The notes under the pieces were generated by a model that worked only from the letters and a program-made list of their open reading frames with translations, searched no databases and had not been told where the DNA came from. From JBOGED01 sp050743625 (GTDB lineage Bacteria > Actinomycetota > Nitriliruptoria > Euzebyales > Egibacteraceae), in the NCBI GenBank assembly GCA_050743625.1, contig JBOGED010000372.1:1-5972 (forward strand): DNA of 5,972 bases, in the 5' to 3' direction. Every line of letters begins with the position of its first letter. Positions within the stretch are counted from its first letter, which is position 1. A program made the translations under genes and the position numbers. Of this stretch, positions 1 to 5,972 are shown in pieces.

Positions 1-2
1 CC

Positions 3-158
3 TCAGACCTGCCGAAGACCCGGTCGGGCAAGATCATGCGCCGCCTGCTCAAGGACATCGCCGAGGGCCGTCCCCTCGGTGACGTCACCACTTTGGCGAA
101 CGCCGACATCGTCGACCAGATCAAAGAGAGCTCCGACGCCAAGGACGCGAAAAAGTAG
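3..158 (+). CDS. acs: Acetyl-CoA synthetase (AMP-forming), C-terminal 51 codons (5' part outside window)
   Basis: This is the 3' end of a gene that begins left of the window; the first complete codon is at base 3 and the stop is TAG at 156-158. The visible residues include PKTRSGKIMRRLL followed by an IAEG...LGDVTTLAN segment, the hallmark of the small C-terminal domain of acetyl-CoA synthetase, which makes acetyl-CoA from acetate, ATP and CoA in the cytoplasm. The lysine of RSGK (codon 30-32) matches the invariant catalytic lysine needed for adenylation; in studied Acs enzymes it is the site of inactivating acetylation. The LGDxTTLA tail favours Acs over propionyl-CoA synthetase or other acyl-CoA ligases that share the RSGK motif. 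The protein ends in a short Lys/Asp-rich tail. Its last 38 bases overlap the end of the converging ATPase gene. No functional link to the importer operon is implied. Confidence 0.93.
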   Translation, partial: SDLPKTRSGKIMRRLLKDIAEGRPLGDVTTLANADIVDQIKESSDAKDAKK

Positions 159-1167
159 CCCTGAGGAGCGCGCCTGAGCGGATTTGCTCGGCGTAGTGGC
201 AGGCGACGGTGTGGCCGGGGGACAGCTCGCGGAGCGCGGGCTCCTCGTCGGGGCAGCGGTCGGGTTGGGCGAAGGGGCAGCGGGTGTGGAAGCGGCAGCC
301 GCCGGGCGGGTCGGCGGGTGAGGGCAGGTCACCGGACAGAATGATGCGCTCGCGGCGCAGCTCCACTGCCGGGTCGGGGATCGGCACCGCTGAGAGCAGC
401 GCTTGGGTGTAGGGGTGGAGCGGCGTGGTGTACAGCTCGGCGGCGGGCGAGACCTCGACGATCTTGCCGAGGTACATCACCGCGACACGGTCACAGACCT
501 GCCGCACGACCGCCAGATCGTGGGCGATGAACAGGTACGTGAGGTCGAACGCGGCTTGCAGGTCGGAGAGCAGGTTGACGATCTGCGCCTGGATCGACAC
601 GTCCAGGGCGGATACCGGCTCGTCGGCGACGACGAGGTCCGGGTTGACCGTGAGCGCCCGCGCGATGCCGATCCGCTGCCGCTGCCCGCCGGAGAACTCG
701 TGCGGGTAGCGGTTACCCGCGCTGGCGGGCAGCCCCACGACGTCGAGCAGCTCACGAACCCGCCGGTCCGCTTCGACCCCCTTGGCGACTCCGTGCACCC
801 GCAGCGGCTCGGCGAGGATGTTCCCGACGTTCTGTCGCGGGTTCAGTGACGAGTACGGGTCCTGGAACACCATCTGCATCCGGCGGCGCAGGCGGCGCAG
901 CGCCTCCCCGGAGAGCGCGGAGATGTCCGTGCCGTCGAGCCACACACGGCCGGCGGACAGGTCGACCAAGCGGAGGATGGCCCGACCGACCGTGGTCTTC
1001 CCACACCCCGACTCGCCGACGAGCCCGAGCGTCTCGCCCCGGCGGATCGCCAGCGTCACCCCGTCGACCGCGCGAACGCTCGCGACCCGCCGGCCGGACA
1101 GGAGCCCGCCGGCGACGGGAAAGTGGACCTTCAGGCCCTCGACGCGGACGAGGTCGGCTCCCGTCAC
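121..1167 (-). CDS. dppF: Peptide-type ABC importer ATP-binding protein, DppF/OppF family
   Basis: A 348-residue cytoplasmic ATPase, the second of the pair that powers import. Motifs in order: Walker A GESGCGKTT (residues 51-59), Q-loop FQDPYSSLNP with Gln102, ABC signature FSGGQ (158-162), Walker B LVVADEP with catalytic Glu183, D-loop SALD (186-189) and switch His216. The oligo_HPY C-terminal extension follows (HPY at 251-253), with four cysteines at 291, 297, 305 and 323. PVSALDVS is typical of DppF/OppF, against PTTALDVT in the DppD partner. The start is GTG at 1167, overlapping the dppD stop as GTGA (1164-1167); no strong Shine-Dalgarno precedes it, so coupled re-initiation is likely. 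The conserved family core ends near residue 325. The last roughly 20 residues look unconserved, and the final 12 are read antisense to acs. The transported ligand is unknown. Confidence 0.95.
   Translation of the reverse strand: MTGADLVRVEGLKVHFPVAGGLLSGRRVASVRAVDGVTLAIRRGETLGLVGESGCGKTTVGRAILRLVDLSAGRVWLDGTDISALSGEALRRLRRRMQMVFQDPYSSLNPRQNVGNILAEPLRVHGVAKGVEADRRVRELLDVVGLPASAGNRYPHEFSGGQRQRIGIARALTVNPDLVVADEPVSALDVSIQAQIVNLLSDLQAAFDLTYLFIAHDLAVVRQVCDRVAVMYLGKIVEVSPAAELYTTPLHPYTQALLSAVPIPDPAVELRRERIILSGDLPSPADPPGGCRFHTRCPFAQPDRCPDEEPALRELSPGHTVACHYAEQIRSGALLRATFSRPWRRSSL
170..194. terminator. Weak bulged hairpin at the convergent gene ends, possible terminator
   Basis: CGCCTGAGC (171-179) pairs with GCTCGGCG (186-193) through an eight-pair stem with one bulged T and a six-base loop; a further G-T wobble (170/194) can close the base. 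It lies 12 bases past the acs stop codon and inside the last codons of dppF. Neither strand has a T-run directly after the stem; on the minus strand a TTTTT occurs only about 15 bases further on (150-154). It is the only hairpin I noticed at this gene junction, but a stem this short occurs readily by chance in GC-rich DNA. Confidence 0.2.
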
Positions 1168-2183
1168 CCGTCGGTGTCCGGTCGCAGCCCGGCGGCCACC
1201 AGGTCCGCGTCGGGCACCGGGTTGTGGCAGGCCACGAGGTGCCCCGAGCCGCCGGCCGGCTCCAACCCCGGCTCCCGCTCCCTACAGGCCTGGGACGCGT
1301 AGGCGCAGCGGGGAGCGAACGCACAGCCCGTCGGCAGCTGCCGGAGGTCGGGAGGCGCGCCGCCGATCGGATCGAGGCGGCGGGGCCGGGCCGCGTCGAG
1401 GCGCGGGATCGACCGGAGCAGCCCCAGCGTGTAGGGGTGGCGGGGGCGGGCGAACAGCTCTGGCGTCGGGCCGGTCTCGACGAGCCGGCCGGCGTACATC
1501 ACGCCTGTCCGCTGGCACACGCCGGCGACCACCGCGAGGTCGTGGGTGATGAGGATCAGCGCCATCCGCTCCTGGGCCACCAGCGTGCCCAGGAGGTCGA
1601 GGATCTGCGCCTGGATCGTCACGTCCAGCGCGGTCGTCGGCTCGTCGGCGATCAGCACCTTTGGGCGGCACGAGATCGCCATCGCGATCATCACCCGCTG
1701 CCGCATCCCGCCGGACAGCTGGTGGGGGTAGGCCCGCAGGCGGCGGGCCGGGCCGCCGATCCCGACGCGCTCGAGCAGGCGCGTGGCCTCGGTCTCCGCA
1801 TCGCGCCGGCCCATCGCGAGGTGCGCGCGCAGGACCTCGACCAGCTGCCGGCCGATCGTGAGCACGGGGTTCAGCGACGAGTACGGGTCCTGGAAGATCA
1901 TCGCGACCTGCCCACCCCGGACCCGGCGCAACTGTGACGGCGAAAGCGTGAGCAGGTCACGGCCCTCCAGCTCGACCTGGCCGCCGGTCACCCGGCCAGC
2001 GCGTGGCAGCAGCCCGACCATCGCGAGCGACGAGGCGCTCTTGCCGCAGCCGGACTCGCCGACGATGCCGAGGGTCTCACCGGGCTCGAGGTCGAACGAG
2101 ATGCCGTTGACCGCGTGGATCGTCGCTCGGCGGGTGACGAACCGGACTTCCAGGTCACGAACGGACAACAGCGGCACTGGCAC
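1164..2183 (-). CDS. dppD: Peptide-type ABC importer ATP-binding protein, DppD/OppD family
   Basis: A 339-residue cytoplasmic ATPase, partner of the DppF-type protein encoded next. Visible motifs: Walker A GESGCGKS (42-49), Q-loop FQDPYSSLNP with Gln98, signature LSGGM (156-160) followed by RQRV, Walker B VLIADEP with Glu181, D-loop TALD (184-187) and switch His214. PHQLSGGMRQRVMIAMAI and EPTTALDVTIQAQIL are characteristic of DppD/OppD. The oligo_HPY region has HPY at 249-251 and four cysteines at 287, 293, 300 and 319, matching the pattern in DppF. The start is GTG at 2183, three bases after the dppC stop, with GAGGA (2192-2196) eight bases upstream. A second GTG two codons in (2177) would leave 14 bases, so the first is preferred. 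The gene ends in a GTGA overlap with dppF. All catalytic residues are present, so this should be an active subunit. Confidence 0.95.
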   Translation of the reverse strand: MPVPLLSVRDLEVRFVTRRATIHAVNGISFDLEPGETLGIVGESGCGKSASSLAMVGLLPRAGRVTGGQVELEGRDLLTLSPSQLRRVRGGQVAMIFQDPYSSLNPVLTIGRQLVEVLRAHLAMGRRDAETEATRLLERVGIGGPARRLRAYPHQLSGGMRQRVMIAMAISCRPKVLIADEPTTALDVTIQAQILDLLGTLVAQERMALILITHDLAVVAGVCQRTGVMYAGRLVETGPTPELFARPRHPYTLGLLRSIPRLDAARPRRLDPIGGAPPDLRQLPTGCAFAPRCAYASQACREREPGLEPAGGSGHLVACHNPVPDADLVAAGLRPDTDG

Positions 2184-2186
2184 TGC

Positions 2187-3083
2187 TCAGGTCCTCAGGC
2201 GAGGATCGATGGCCTCGCGAAGGCCGTCCCCGATCAAGTTGATCGCGAGCACGGACAGCACGATCGCGAAGCCGGGGAAGAACACGAGGTGCGGCGAGGC
2301 CTGCATGCGGGTGAAGTTGTCCGCCAGGATCTTGCCCCACTCCGGCAGGCCCGGGTCCGCGGGGCCGAGGCCGAGGAAGCTCAGCCCGGCGACGTCGACG
2401 ATCGCGGTCGCCGTCGCGAGCGTGGCCTGGACGATGACCGGGGCGATCGAGTTCGGGAGGATGTGGGTGAGCAGCAGCCGGCCGCGCGGTGTCCCGACCG
2501 CCCGCGCCGCCAGGACGTAGTCGGACTCGCGGACCCCGAGCATCGTCCCGCGCAGCAGCCGCGCGAAGACCGGAATGTTCACGATGCCGACCGCGACCAT
2601 GACCTGGACGAGCCCGCGGTCGAGCAGCGTGACGAGGCCGATCGCGAGCAGGAGGCTCGGGATGGACAGCAGGATGTCCATCAGCCGCATGATCACCGTG
2701 TCGGTGATCCCGCCGGCCGTGCCCGCGACGGCGCCTAAGGCCATCCCGCCGGACAGGCCCACCGCCACCGACACGATCCCGATGAGCAGGGAGAACCGGG
2801 CACCGTAGACGACCCGTGAGAAGACGTCCCGGCCCTGGTCGTCCAGCCCGAAGAGGTGCTCCGCCGACGGGCCCGGCGGGGTAGCCGCCAGCCCGGCGAC
2901 CTGCTCCCCCGGGTCGTACGGAGCGATCAGCGGCGCGAACACCGCCAGGGCAACGAAGGTCGCGAGCACCACCGCGCCGACGATCGCGCCCGGGTTGCGC
3001 CGCAACCGCTCCCAGGCGTCCCGCCACGGCCCCGACCGCTCGTCAAGCGCGAGCTCTCGCGCCTGCGCCTCGGCAACGCTCAT
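2187..3083 (-). CDS. dppC: Peptide-type ABC importer permease, DppC/OppC family
   Basis: A 298-residue inner-membrane protein forming half of the translocation channel with the DppB-type subunit. The N-terminus has the OppC-type segment WRDAWERLRRNPGA (20-33), then a membrane helix at about 33-53. An external stretch leads to HLFGLDDQGRDVFSRVVYG (76-94), the conserved DppC/OppC block; Leu80 sits where the family usually has Thr. Further hydrophobic segments lie at about 98-122, 131-152, 158-177, 212-238 and 267-285. The EAA coupling loop that docks on the ATPases is at 188-211 (DYVLAARAVG...ILPN). The ATG start at 3083 overlaps the dppB stop as ATGA (3080-3083), with AGGA ten bases upstream (3094-3097). 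The length is normal for the family, and no frame break or missing motif is seen. Confidence 0.95.
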   Translation of the reverse strand: MSVAEAQARELALDERSGPWRDAWERLRRNPGAIVGAVVLATFVALAVFAPLIAPYDPGEQVAGLAATPPGPSAEHLFGLDDQGRDVFSRVVYGARFSLLIGIVSVAVGLSGGMALGAVAGTAGGITDTVIMRLMDILLSIPSLLLAIGLVTLLDRGLVQVMVAVGIVNIPVFARLLRGTMLGVRESDYVLAARAVGTPRGRLLLTHILPNSIAPVIVQATLATATAIVDVAGLSFLGLGPADPGLPEWGKILADNFTRMQASPHLVFFPGFAIVLSVLAINLIGDGLREAIDPRLRT

Positions 3084-4084
3084 CCGAGCCGGATCCTGGG
3101 GTTCAGCAGCGCGTAGGAGAGGTCGACGAGCAGGTTCACCGCCGCGACGACGATCACGAAGAACAGGATGCCGGCTTGGAGCACGGCGTAGTCGCGGAAG
3201 CGGATCGCGTCGAGCATCCAGCTGCCCACGCCGGGCCAGGCGAACACCGTCTCGGTGAGCACCGCGCCGGTGAGGAGCAGCCCGGTCTGCAGCCCGATCA
3301 CGGTCACGACGGGCAGCAGCGCGTTCCCGAGGATATGCCGGCGGTCCACGACGAGGCCGGCCAGGCCCTTCGCCCGTGCGGTGCGGACGTAGTCCTCCTC
3401 AAGCACGTCGAGCGTCGCGGCCCGGGTGATCCGCGCGATGATCGCGAGCGGGATCGTCCCCAGCGCGATCGCGGGCAACACCAGATGCCGGACCGCATCG
3501 ACGAGCGCGCCGAGGTCGCCGGCCAGGACCGCGTCCAAGGTGTAAAGGTTCGTCGGGTGGTCGAGCGAGGTCGTCACGTCCAGCCGGCCGATGCTCGGCA
3601 GCCACCCGAGCCTCACCGCGAACACGTACTTCAGCATCAGCGCGAGGAAGAACACCGGAAAGCTGATCCCGACGAGCGAGAAGACCAGGCTGGAGTGGTC
3701 GAGCACGCCCTGGTACCGCTTCGCGGCGACGAAGCCGAGCGGGACCCCGGCCACGACCGCGAACGCCATGGCCGCGAGCGCGAGCTCGACCGTGGCGGGG
3801 AAACGCTGAGCCAGCTCGGTCAGGACCGGCCGCCGGGAGCGCACCGACACCCCGAGATCGCCCCGCGAGAGCGTGCGAAGGTACGACCAGTACTGCACGT
3901 GCAGTGGCCGGTCCAGGCCGAGCTGCTCCTCCAGCCGCTCCCGGGACTCAGTCGTCGCCCGCTCGCCGAGCAGCGCATCCGCTGGCCCACCCGGCAACGC
4001 CCGCACGAACGCGAACACGATGATCGACAACCCCACGAGCACCGGCACGAGGTGCACCAGCCGCCTCGCCATGTAGCCGCGCAT
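3080..4084 (-). CDS. dppB: Peptide-type ABC importer permease, DppB/OppB family
   Basis: A 334-residue inner-membrane protein, the other half of the channel. It opens with a helix at about 11-29 leading into FVRALPGGPADALLG, the family's N-terminal signature, then a periplasmic-side stretch with LGLDRPLHVQYWSYL (55-69) and the GDLGVS block (75-80). Hydrophobic segments follow at about 99-120, 132-155, 198-219, 257-279 and 299-323. The EAA coupling loop is DYVRTARAKGL...NALLPV (231-259), and the C-terminus LLNPRIRLG is typical. The gene begins 15 bases after the binding-protein stop. The ATG at 4084 is taken as start, but an in-frame ATG four codons later (4072) is equally plausible because neither has a clear Shine-Dalgarno. 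The usual DppB start context (ARRL near the N-terminus) fits either. It ends in an ATGA overlap with dppC. Confidence 0.95.
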   Translation of the reverse strand: MRGYMARRLVHLVPVLVGLSIIVFAFVRALPGGPADALLGERATTESRERLEEQLGLDRPLHVQYWSYLRTLSRGDLGVSVRSRRPVLTELAQRFPATVELALAAMAFAVVAGVPLGFVAAKRYQGVLDHSSLVFSLVGISFPVFFLALMLKYVFAVRLGWLPSIGRLDVTTSLDHPTNLYTLDAVLAGDLGALVDAVRHLVLPAIALGTIPLAIIARITRAATLDVLEEDYVRTARAKGLAGLVVDRRHILGNALLPVVTVIGLQTGLLLTGAVLTETVFAWPGVGSWMLDAIRFRDYAVLQAGILFFVIVVAAVNLLVDLSYALLNPRIRLG

Positions 4085-4099
4085 GCGAAAGACCCGGCG

Positions 4100-5794
4100 T
4101 CAGTTGACGGTGACCAGCGAGAATGGGTCCAGGGTCACCGGGCTTGGCACGTAGCCCTCGACGTTGGCGGTGAACGCGAGCGTGGGCCTCGAGTGGACGT
4201 AGGGGATGCCCGGCAGGAGGTCCATGATCATCCGATTGGCCTCCTGGTACAGCTCGGCGCGCCTGGCCTGGTCGAGTTCGGCCTCGGCCCGGTCGAGCAA
4301 GCGGAACAGCTCGGGGTTGTCGAAGCCCCACTCGGGCTGTGGGGTCTGGAAGAACGTCCCGAGGAAGTTGTCGGGGTCGCCGATGTCACCGGTCCAGCCG
4401 TACAGGTAGAGCCCGTACTGGCCGGTCTGGATCTTGCCGAGGTAGTCGGGAGTCCAGGCCGCGGACTCGGTGAGCACCGCGAAGCCCGCGGCCTCGAGGT
4501 CCGCCTTGACCGCCTCGAAGTTCGCCTGCGGGTCCGGCATATAGGGGCGGCTCACGTCGGTTGGGAAGGCGAAGGGGATCTCGACCGGCAGGGTATAGCC
4601 GGCGTCGGTGAGGATCTGGCGCGCCCTGGACGGGTCGTACTCGTACGTCGTGACGTCCTCGGCGTAGCCGAACAGCGCCGGCGGCATGAACTCTTGCGCG
4701 ACCACGCCCCTGCCGACGTAGAACGCGTCGACGATCTCTTGCCGGTCGATCGCGTGCGCGATCGCCTGGCGGACCCGCAGGTCGCCGAGCGGCTCCACCG
4801 CCTGGTTGATCCCGACATACCCGACGTTGTAGGGGGGCCGCTCGAGGAGCTGCAGGCTCGGGTCGCCCTCGACGGTCTGGACGTCCTCCGGGGCGACGAA
4901 GTCGTATCCCTGGATCTCGCCGGTCTGCAGCGCCTGGAGCCGCGCGGCGCCATCCGGGATCGGCCGGAAGACGAGCGTCTCGATATTGCCGGGAAACTCA
5001 CCCCAGTAATCCGGATTGCGCCTCATCACGAGCCGGTCGCCGATGATCCACTCGGAGAACATGAACGGCCCGGTGCCCGTCGGATGTTGGGTCCCATAGG
5101 TGCCAGCGGGCTGGAACACGCCCTCCGCGTCGACCTCACCCTCGTCGGCCCCGAACTCGCGCAGCGCTTTCGGGCTCGCGATCGTGAAGTTCGTCAACGC
5201 GAGCCCGGCGAGGAACGAGGCGGACGGTTGCTCCAGGTTCAGCCGCACCGTCCGCTCGTCGATGGCCTCGCAGCTTTGATACAGCCGGAACTCGCGACCG
5301 CCGCCGTCCGCGAACCCGCCGAACACGTTCTGCCAGTAGTACGTGGCATCCTCGTTCTGGAACGACCCAGTGAAGTGGTACCAGCGGTCGAAGTTGAAGC
5401 AGACCGCCTCGGCGTTGAATGGCGTCCCGTCGTGGAACGTCACTCCTTCGCGGAGCTCGAACGTCCACGCGGTGCCCTCCGCGTCCGGCTCCCAGCTCGT
5501 CGCCAGGCCGGGCACGGGCTCGGTCGTGCCGGGTTCGAGCGCGACGAGCGTCTCGAAGACCTGCGAGATGACGCGGATCGACTCGCCGTCCGACACGAGA
5601 ATTGCGTCGAGGGCGACAGGATCGGCCGCCCCGGCGAACCCTAGCGTGCCGCCCTGCTGGGCTTCCCCTGTGTCGGTGGCACCGGTGCCCTCGCCCCCTT
5701 CGTCGCCGTCGTCGTCGCCGCCGCAGCTAGCCGCCCCGAGGGCGAGCAAGAGCGCGGCAAGCAGAAGAAGAAACTTGAATGACTTTCCCCTCAC
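4100..5794 (-). CDS. Lipoprotein substrate-binding protein, solute-binding family 5 (DppA/OppA-like)
   Basis: A 564-residue extracytoplasmic ligand receptor for the importer encoded downstream. Residues 1-24 form a lipoprotein signal: basic RGKSFK, a Leu/Ala-rich core, and lipobox GAASC with acylated Cys24. An acidic, Gly-rich flexible linker (25-50) precedes the folded domain. The family 5 block is clear at about 95-131: LATSWEPD, then WTFELREGVTFHDGTPFNAEAV. The segments NFDRWY (134-139), TGTGPF (239-244), DYWG (262-265), RLQALQTGEI (285-294) and LRVRQAIAHAIDR (339-351) are also typical. Two cysteines, 132 and 175, could form a disulfide. GTG at 5794 is chosen as start because AAGGAG lies eight bases upstream and the signal peptide begins there. 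The length fits the family. Ligand specificity cannot be read: family 5 proteins bind peptides, nickel, heme, sugars and others. The symbol is left blank for that reason; dppA-like is the nearest description. Confidence 0.95.
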   Translation of the reverse strand: MRGKSFKFLLLLAALLLALGAASCGGDDDGDEGGEGTGATDTGEAQQGGTLGFAGAADPVALDAILVSDGESIRVISQVFETLVALEPGTTEPVPGLATSWEPDAEGTAWTFELREGVTFHDGTPFNAEAVCFNFDRWYHFTGSFQNEDATYYWQNVFGGFADGGGREFRLYQSCEAIDERTVRLNLEQPSASFLAGLALTNFTIASPKALREFGADEGEVDAEGVFQPAGTYGTQHPTGTGPFMFSEWIIGDRLVMRRNPDYWGEFPGNIETLVFRPIPDGAARLQALQTGEIQGYDFVAPEDVQTVEGDPSLQLLERPPYNVGYVGINQAVEPLGDLRVRQAIAHAIDRQEIVDAFYVGRGVVAQEFMPPALFGYAEDVTTYEYDPSRARQILTDAGYTLPVEIPFAFPTDVSRPYMPDPQANFEAVKADLEAAGFAVLTESAAWTPDYLGKIQTGQYGLYLYGWTGDIGDPDNFLGTFFQTPQPEWGFDNPELFRLLDRAEAELDQARRAELYQEANRMIMDLLPGIPYVHSRPTLAFTANVEGYVPSPVTLDPFSLVTVN

Positions 5795-5802
5795 GCTGCT
5801 CT

Positions 5803-5808
5803 CTCCTT
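5803..5808 (-). promoter_or_regulatory. Strong ribosome binding site for the substrate-binding protein gene
   Basis: Read on the minus strand this is AAGGAG, followed by eight bases and then GTG at 5794. The match and spacing are near ideal and decide the GTG start. It is the best Shine-Dalgarno in the operon, fitting the need for more binding protein than membrane and ATPase subunits. Confidence 0.8.
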
Positions 5809-5825
5809 TTCCGAAGTGCGCGATC

Positions 5826-5853
5826 GCCCTCTCCGCTTGGCGAAGGGGAGGGC
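5826..5853. repeat. Inverted repeat at the predicted transcription start, operator or leader hairpin candidate
   Basis: GCCCTCTCC (5826-5834) and GGGGAGGGC (5845-5853) form a nine-pair stem (eight Watson-Crick pairs and one T-G) around a ten-base centre. On the minus strand it begins directly after the candidate -10 box and would span about -6 to +22 of the transcript. This position suits a repressor operator; as RNA it could form a hairpin near the 5' end of the leader, upstream of the ribosome binding site. No T-run follows, so it is not a standard intrinsic terminator. An 8-base palindrome GCGATCGC (5820-5827) abuts it. No regulator gene is in the window. Confidence 0.4.
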
Positions 5854-5882
5854 AGTATCCAAGAGCTTCGACGTCAGGGCAA
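5854..5882 (-). promoter_or_regulatory. Candidate sigma-70-type promoter of the importer operon
   Basis: On the minus strand, TTGCCC (5877-5882) and GATACT (5854-5859) are separated by exactly 17 bases. Each box matches four of six consensus positions, including the important A2 and T6 of the -10. Transcription would start near 5847, giving a leader of about 50 bases before GTG 5794. This is the best pair I found in the upstream region by eye. High-GC bacteria tolerate weak -35 boxes, so the exact promoter is uncertain. Confidence 0.4.
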
Positions 5883-5972
5883 GTGGAACGTTAGGAGTGA
5901 AGCCCTGCGATAAACCACCTGGCGCGGGACTGGGCCGGCTCCGATGGGGCGGGGACTCCGTGTGGCGAGTTC
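5883..5972. other. Upstream intergenic edge with no recognised gene
   Basis: Beyond the candidate promoter, I see no convincing gene, tRNA or terminator up to the window edge. Short open frames exist on both strands but lack the GC-rich third positions of the neighbouring genes. It may hold upstream regulatory sites or the end of a gene lying outside. Confidence 0.4.

Noticed and set aside
846..1937. A 363-codon plus-strand open frame opposite dppD and the start of dppF.
   Set aside because: It shares codon register with dppD and is kept open by the same lack of TTA, CTA and TCA codons. Its product is low-complexity and Arg/Gly-rich, whereas the minus strand has complete ABC ATPase motifs.
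2155..3027. A 290-codon minus-strand open frame overlapping dppC in another frame.
   Set aside because: Its translation is Arg/Gly/Ala/Pro-rich without hydrophobic segments or motifs, typical of an out-of-frame reading of GC-rich DNA. The dppC frame carries a full permease with an EAA loop.
3176..5644. An 822-codon open frame on the plus strand spanning most of the binding-protein and dppB genes.
   Set aside because: It is in exact codon register with both minus-strand genes, which share a frame. In that register a stop needs a sense TTA, CTA or TCA codon, all rare at high GC. The product is an Arg/Glu/Asp/His/Pro-rich sequence with no family features, while the opposite strand encodes clear proteins.
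5820..5827. Palindrome GCGATCGC upstream of the operon.
   Set aside because: An eight-base palindrome is expected by chance in GC-rich DNA, and nothing here makes it more than a neighbour of the larger inverted repeat.
5791..5970. A minus-strand frame open from the window edge to a TGA that overlaps the binding-protein start as GTGA, resembling the end of a coupled upstream gene.
   Set aside because: Its third codon positions are far less GC-rich than in the neighbours and include TTA and AGA codons, with no recognisable protein. A good promoter and Shine-Dalgarno occupy the same stretch. A 59-codon frame stays open easily at this GC.
5897..5972. A possible plus-strand gene start: GTG overlapping an AGGAG-like sequence, open to the window edge.
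   Set aside because: The AGGAG runs into the GTG itself, leaving no spacer, and the 25 visible codons show no recognisable protein.
5941..5972. GC-rich edge examined as a possible partial tRNA.
   Set aside because: Neither strand shows a T-loop GTTC motif in context, a D-loop pattern or a plausible acceptor stem.

Overview
This window is a high-GC bacterial segment holding one complete five-gene importer operon on the minus strand and the tail of an unrelated plus-strand gene. GC-rich third codon positions, GTG starts, an acidic Gly/Asp/Glu linker behind the lipobox and the overall style of the binding protein suggest a high-GC actinobacterium. That placement is inference from composition and protein style, not from a marker gene.

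Layout from the left edge: bases 3-158 (+) are the last 51 codons of acetyl-CoA synthetase (acs). Everything else coding runs on the minus strand, transcribed right to left: a lipoprotein substrate-binding protein of solute-binding family 5 (5794-4100), two inner-membrane permeases of the DppB (4084-3080) and DppC (3083-2187) types, and two ATPases of the DppD (2183-1164) and DppF (1167-121) types. This is the standard A-B-C-D-F order of a dipeptide/oligopeptide (PepT/Opp/Dpp) ABC importer. Bases 5795-5972 are the upstream control region, with a strong Shine-Dalgarno, a plausible sigma-70-type promoter, and an inverted repeat that would cover the transcription start.

The genes are packed tightly: gaps of 15 and 3 bases, or 4-base stop/start overlaps (ATGA, GTGA), so they are almost certainly co-transcribed and translationally coupled. 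The lipoprotein would capture ligand outside the membrane, DppB and DppC would form the channel, and the DppD/DppF heterodimer would hydrolyse ATP. Both ATPases keep all core catalytic motifs, so both nucleotide sites look competent. The true ligand (peptide, nickel complex, heme, sugar or other) cannot be read from sequence.

At the left end the operon runs tail-to-tail into acs, and the two coding regions overlap by 38 bases. I found no RNA genes, mobile elements, CRISPR arrays or a novel system. The points worth a second look are the operator-like inverted repeat, the convergent overlap, and the matching four-cysteine motifs in both ATPases.
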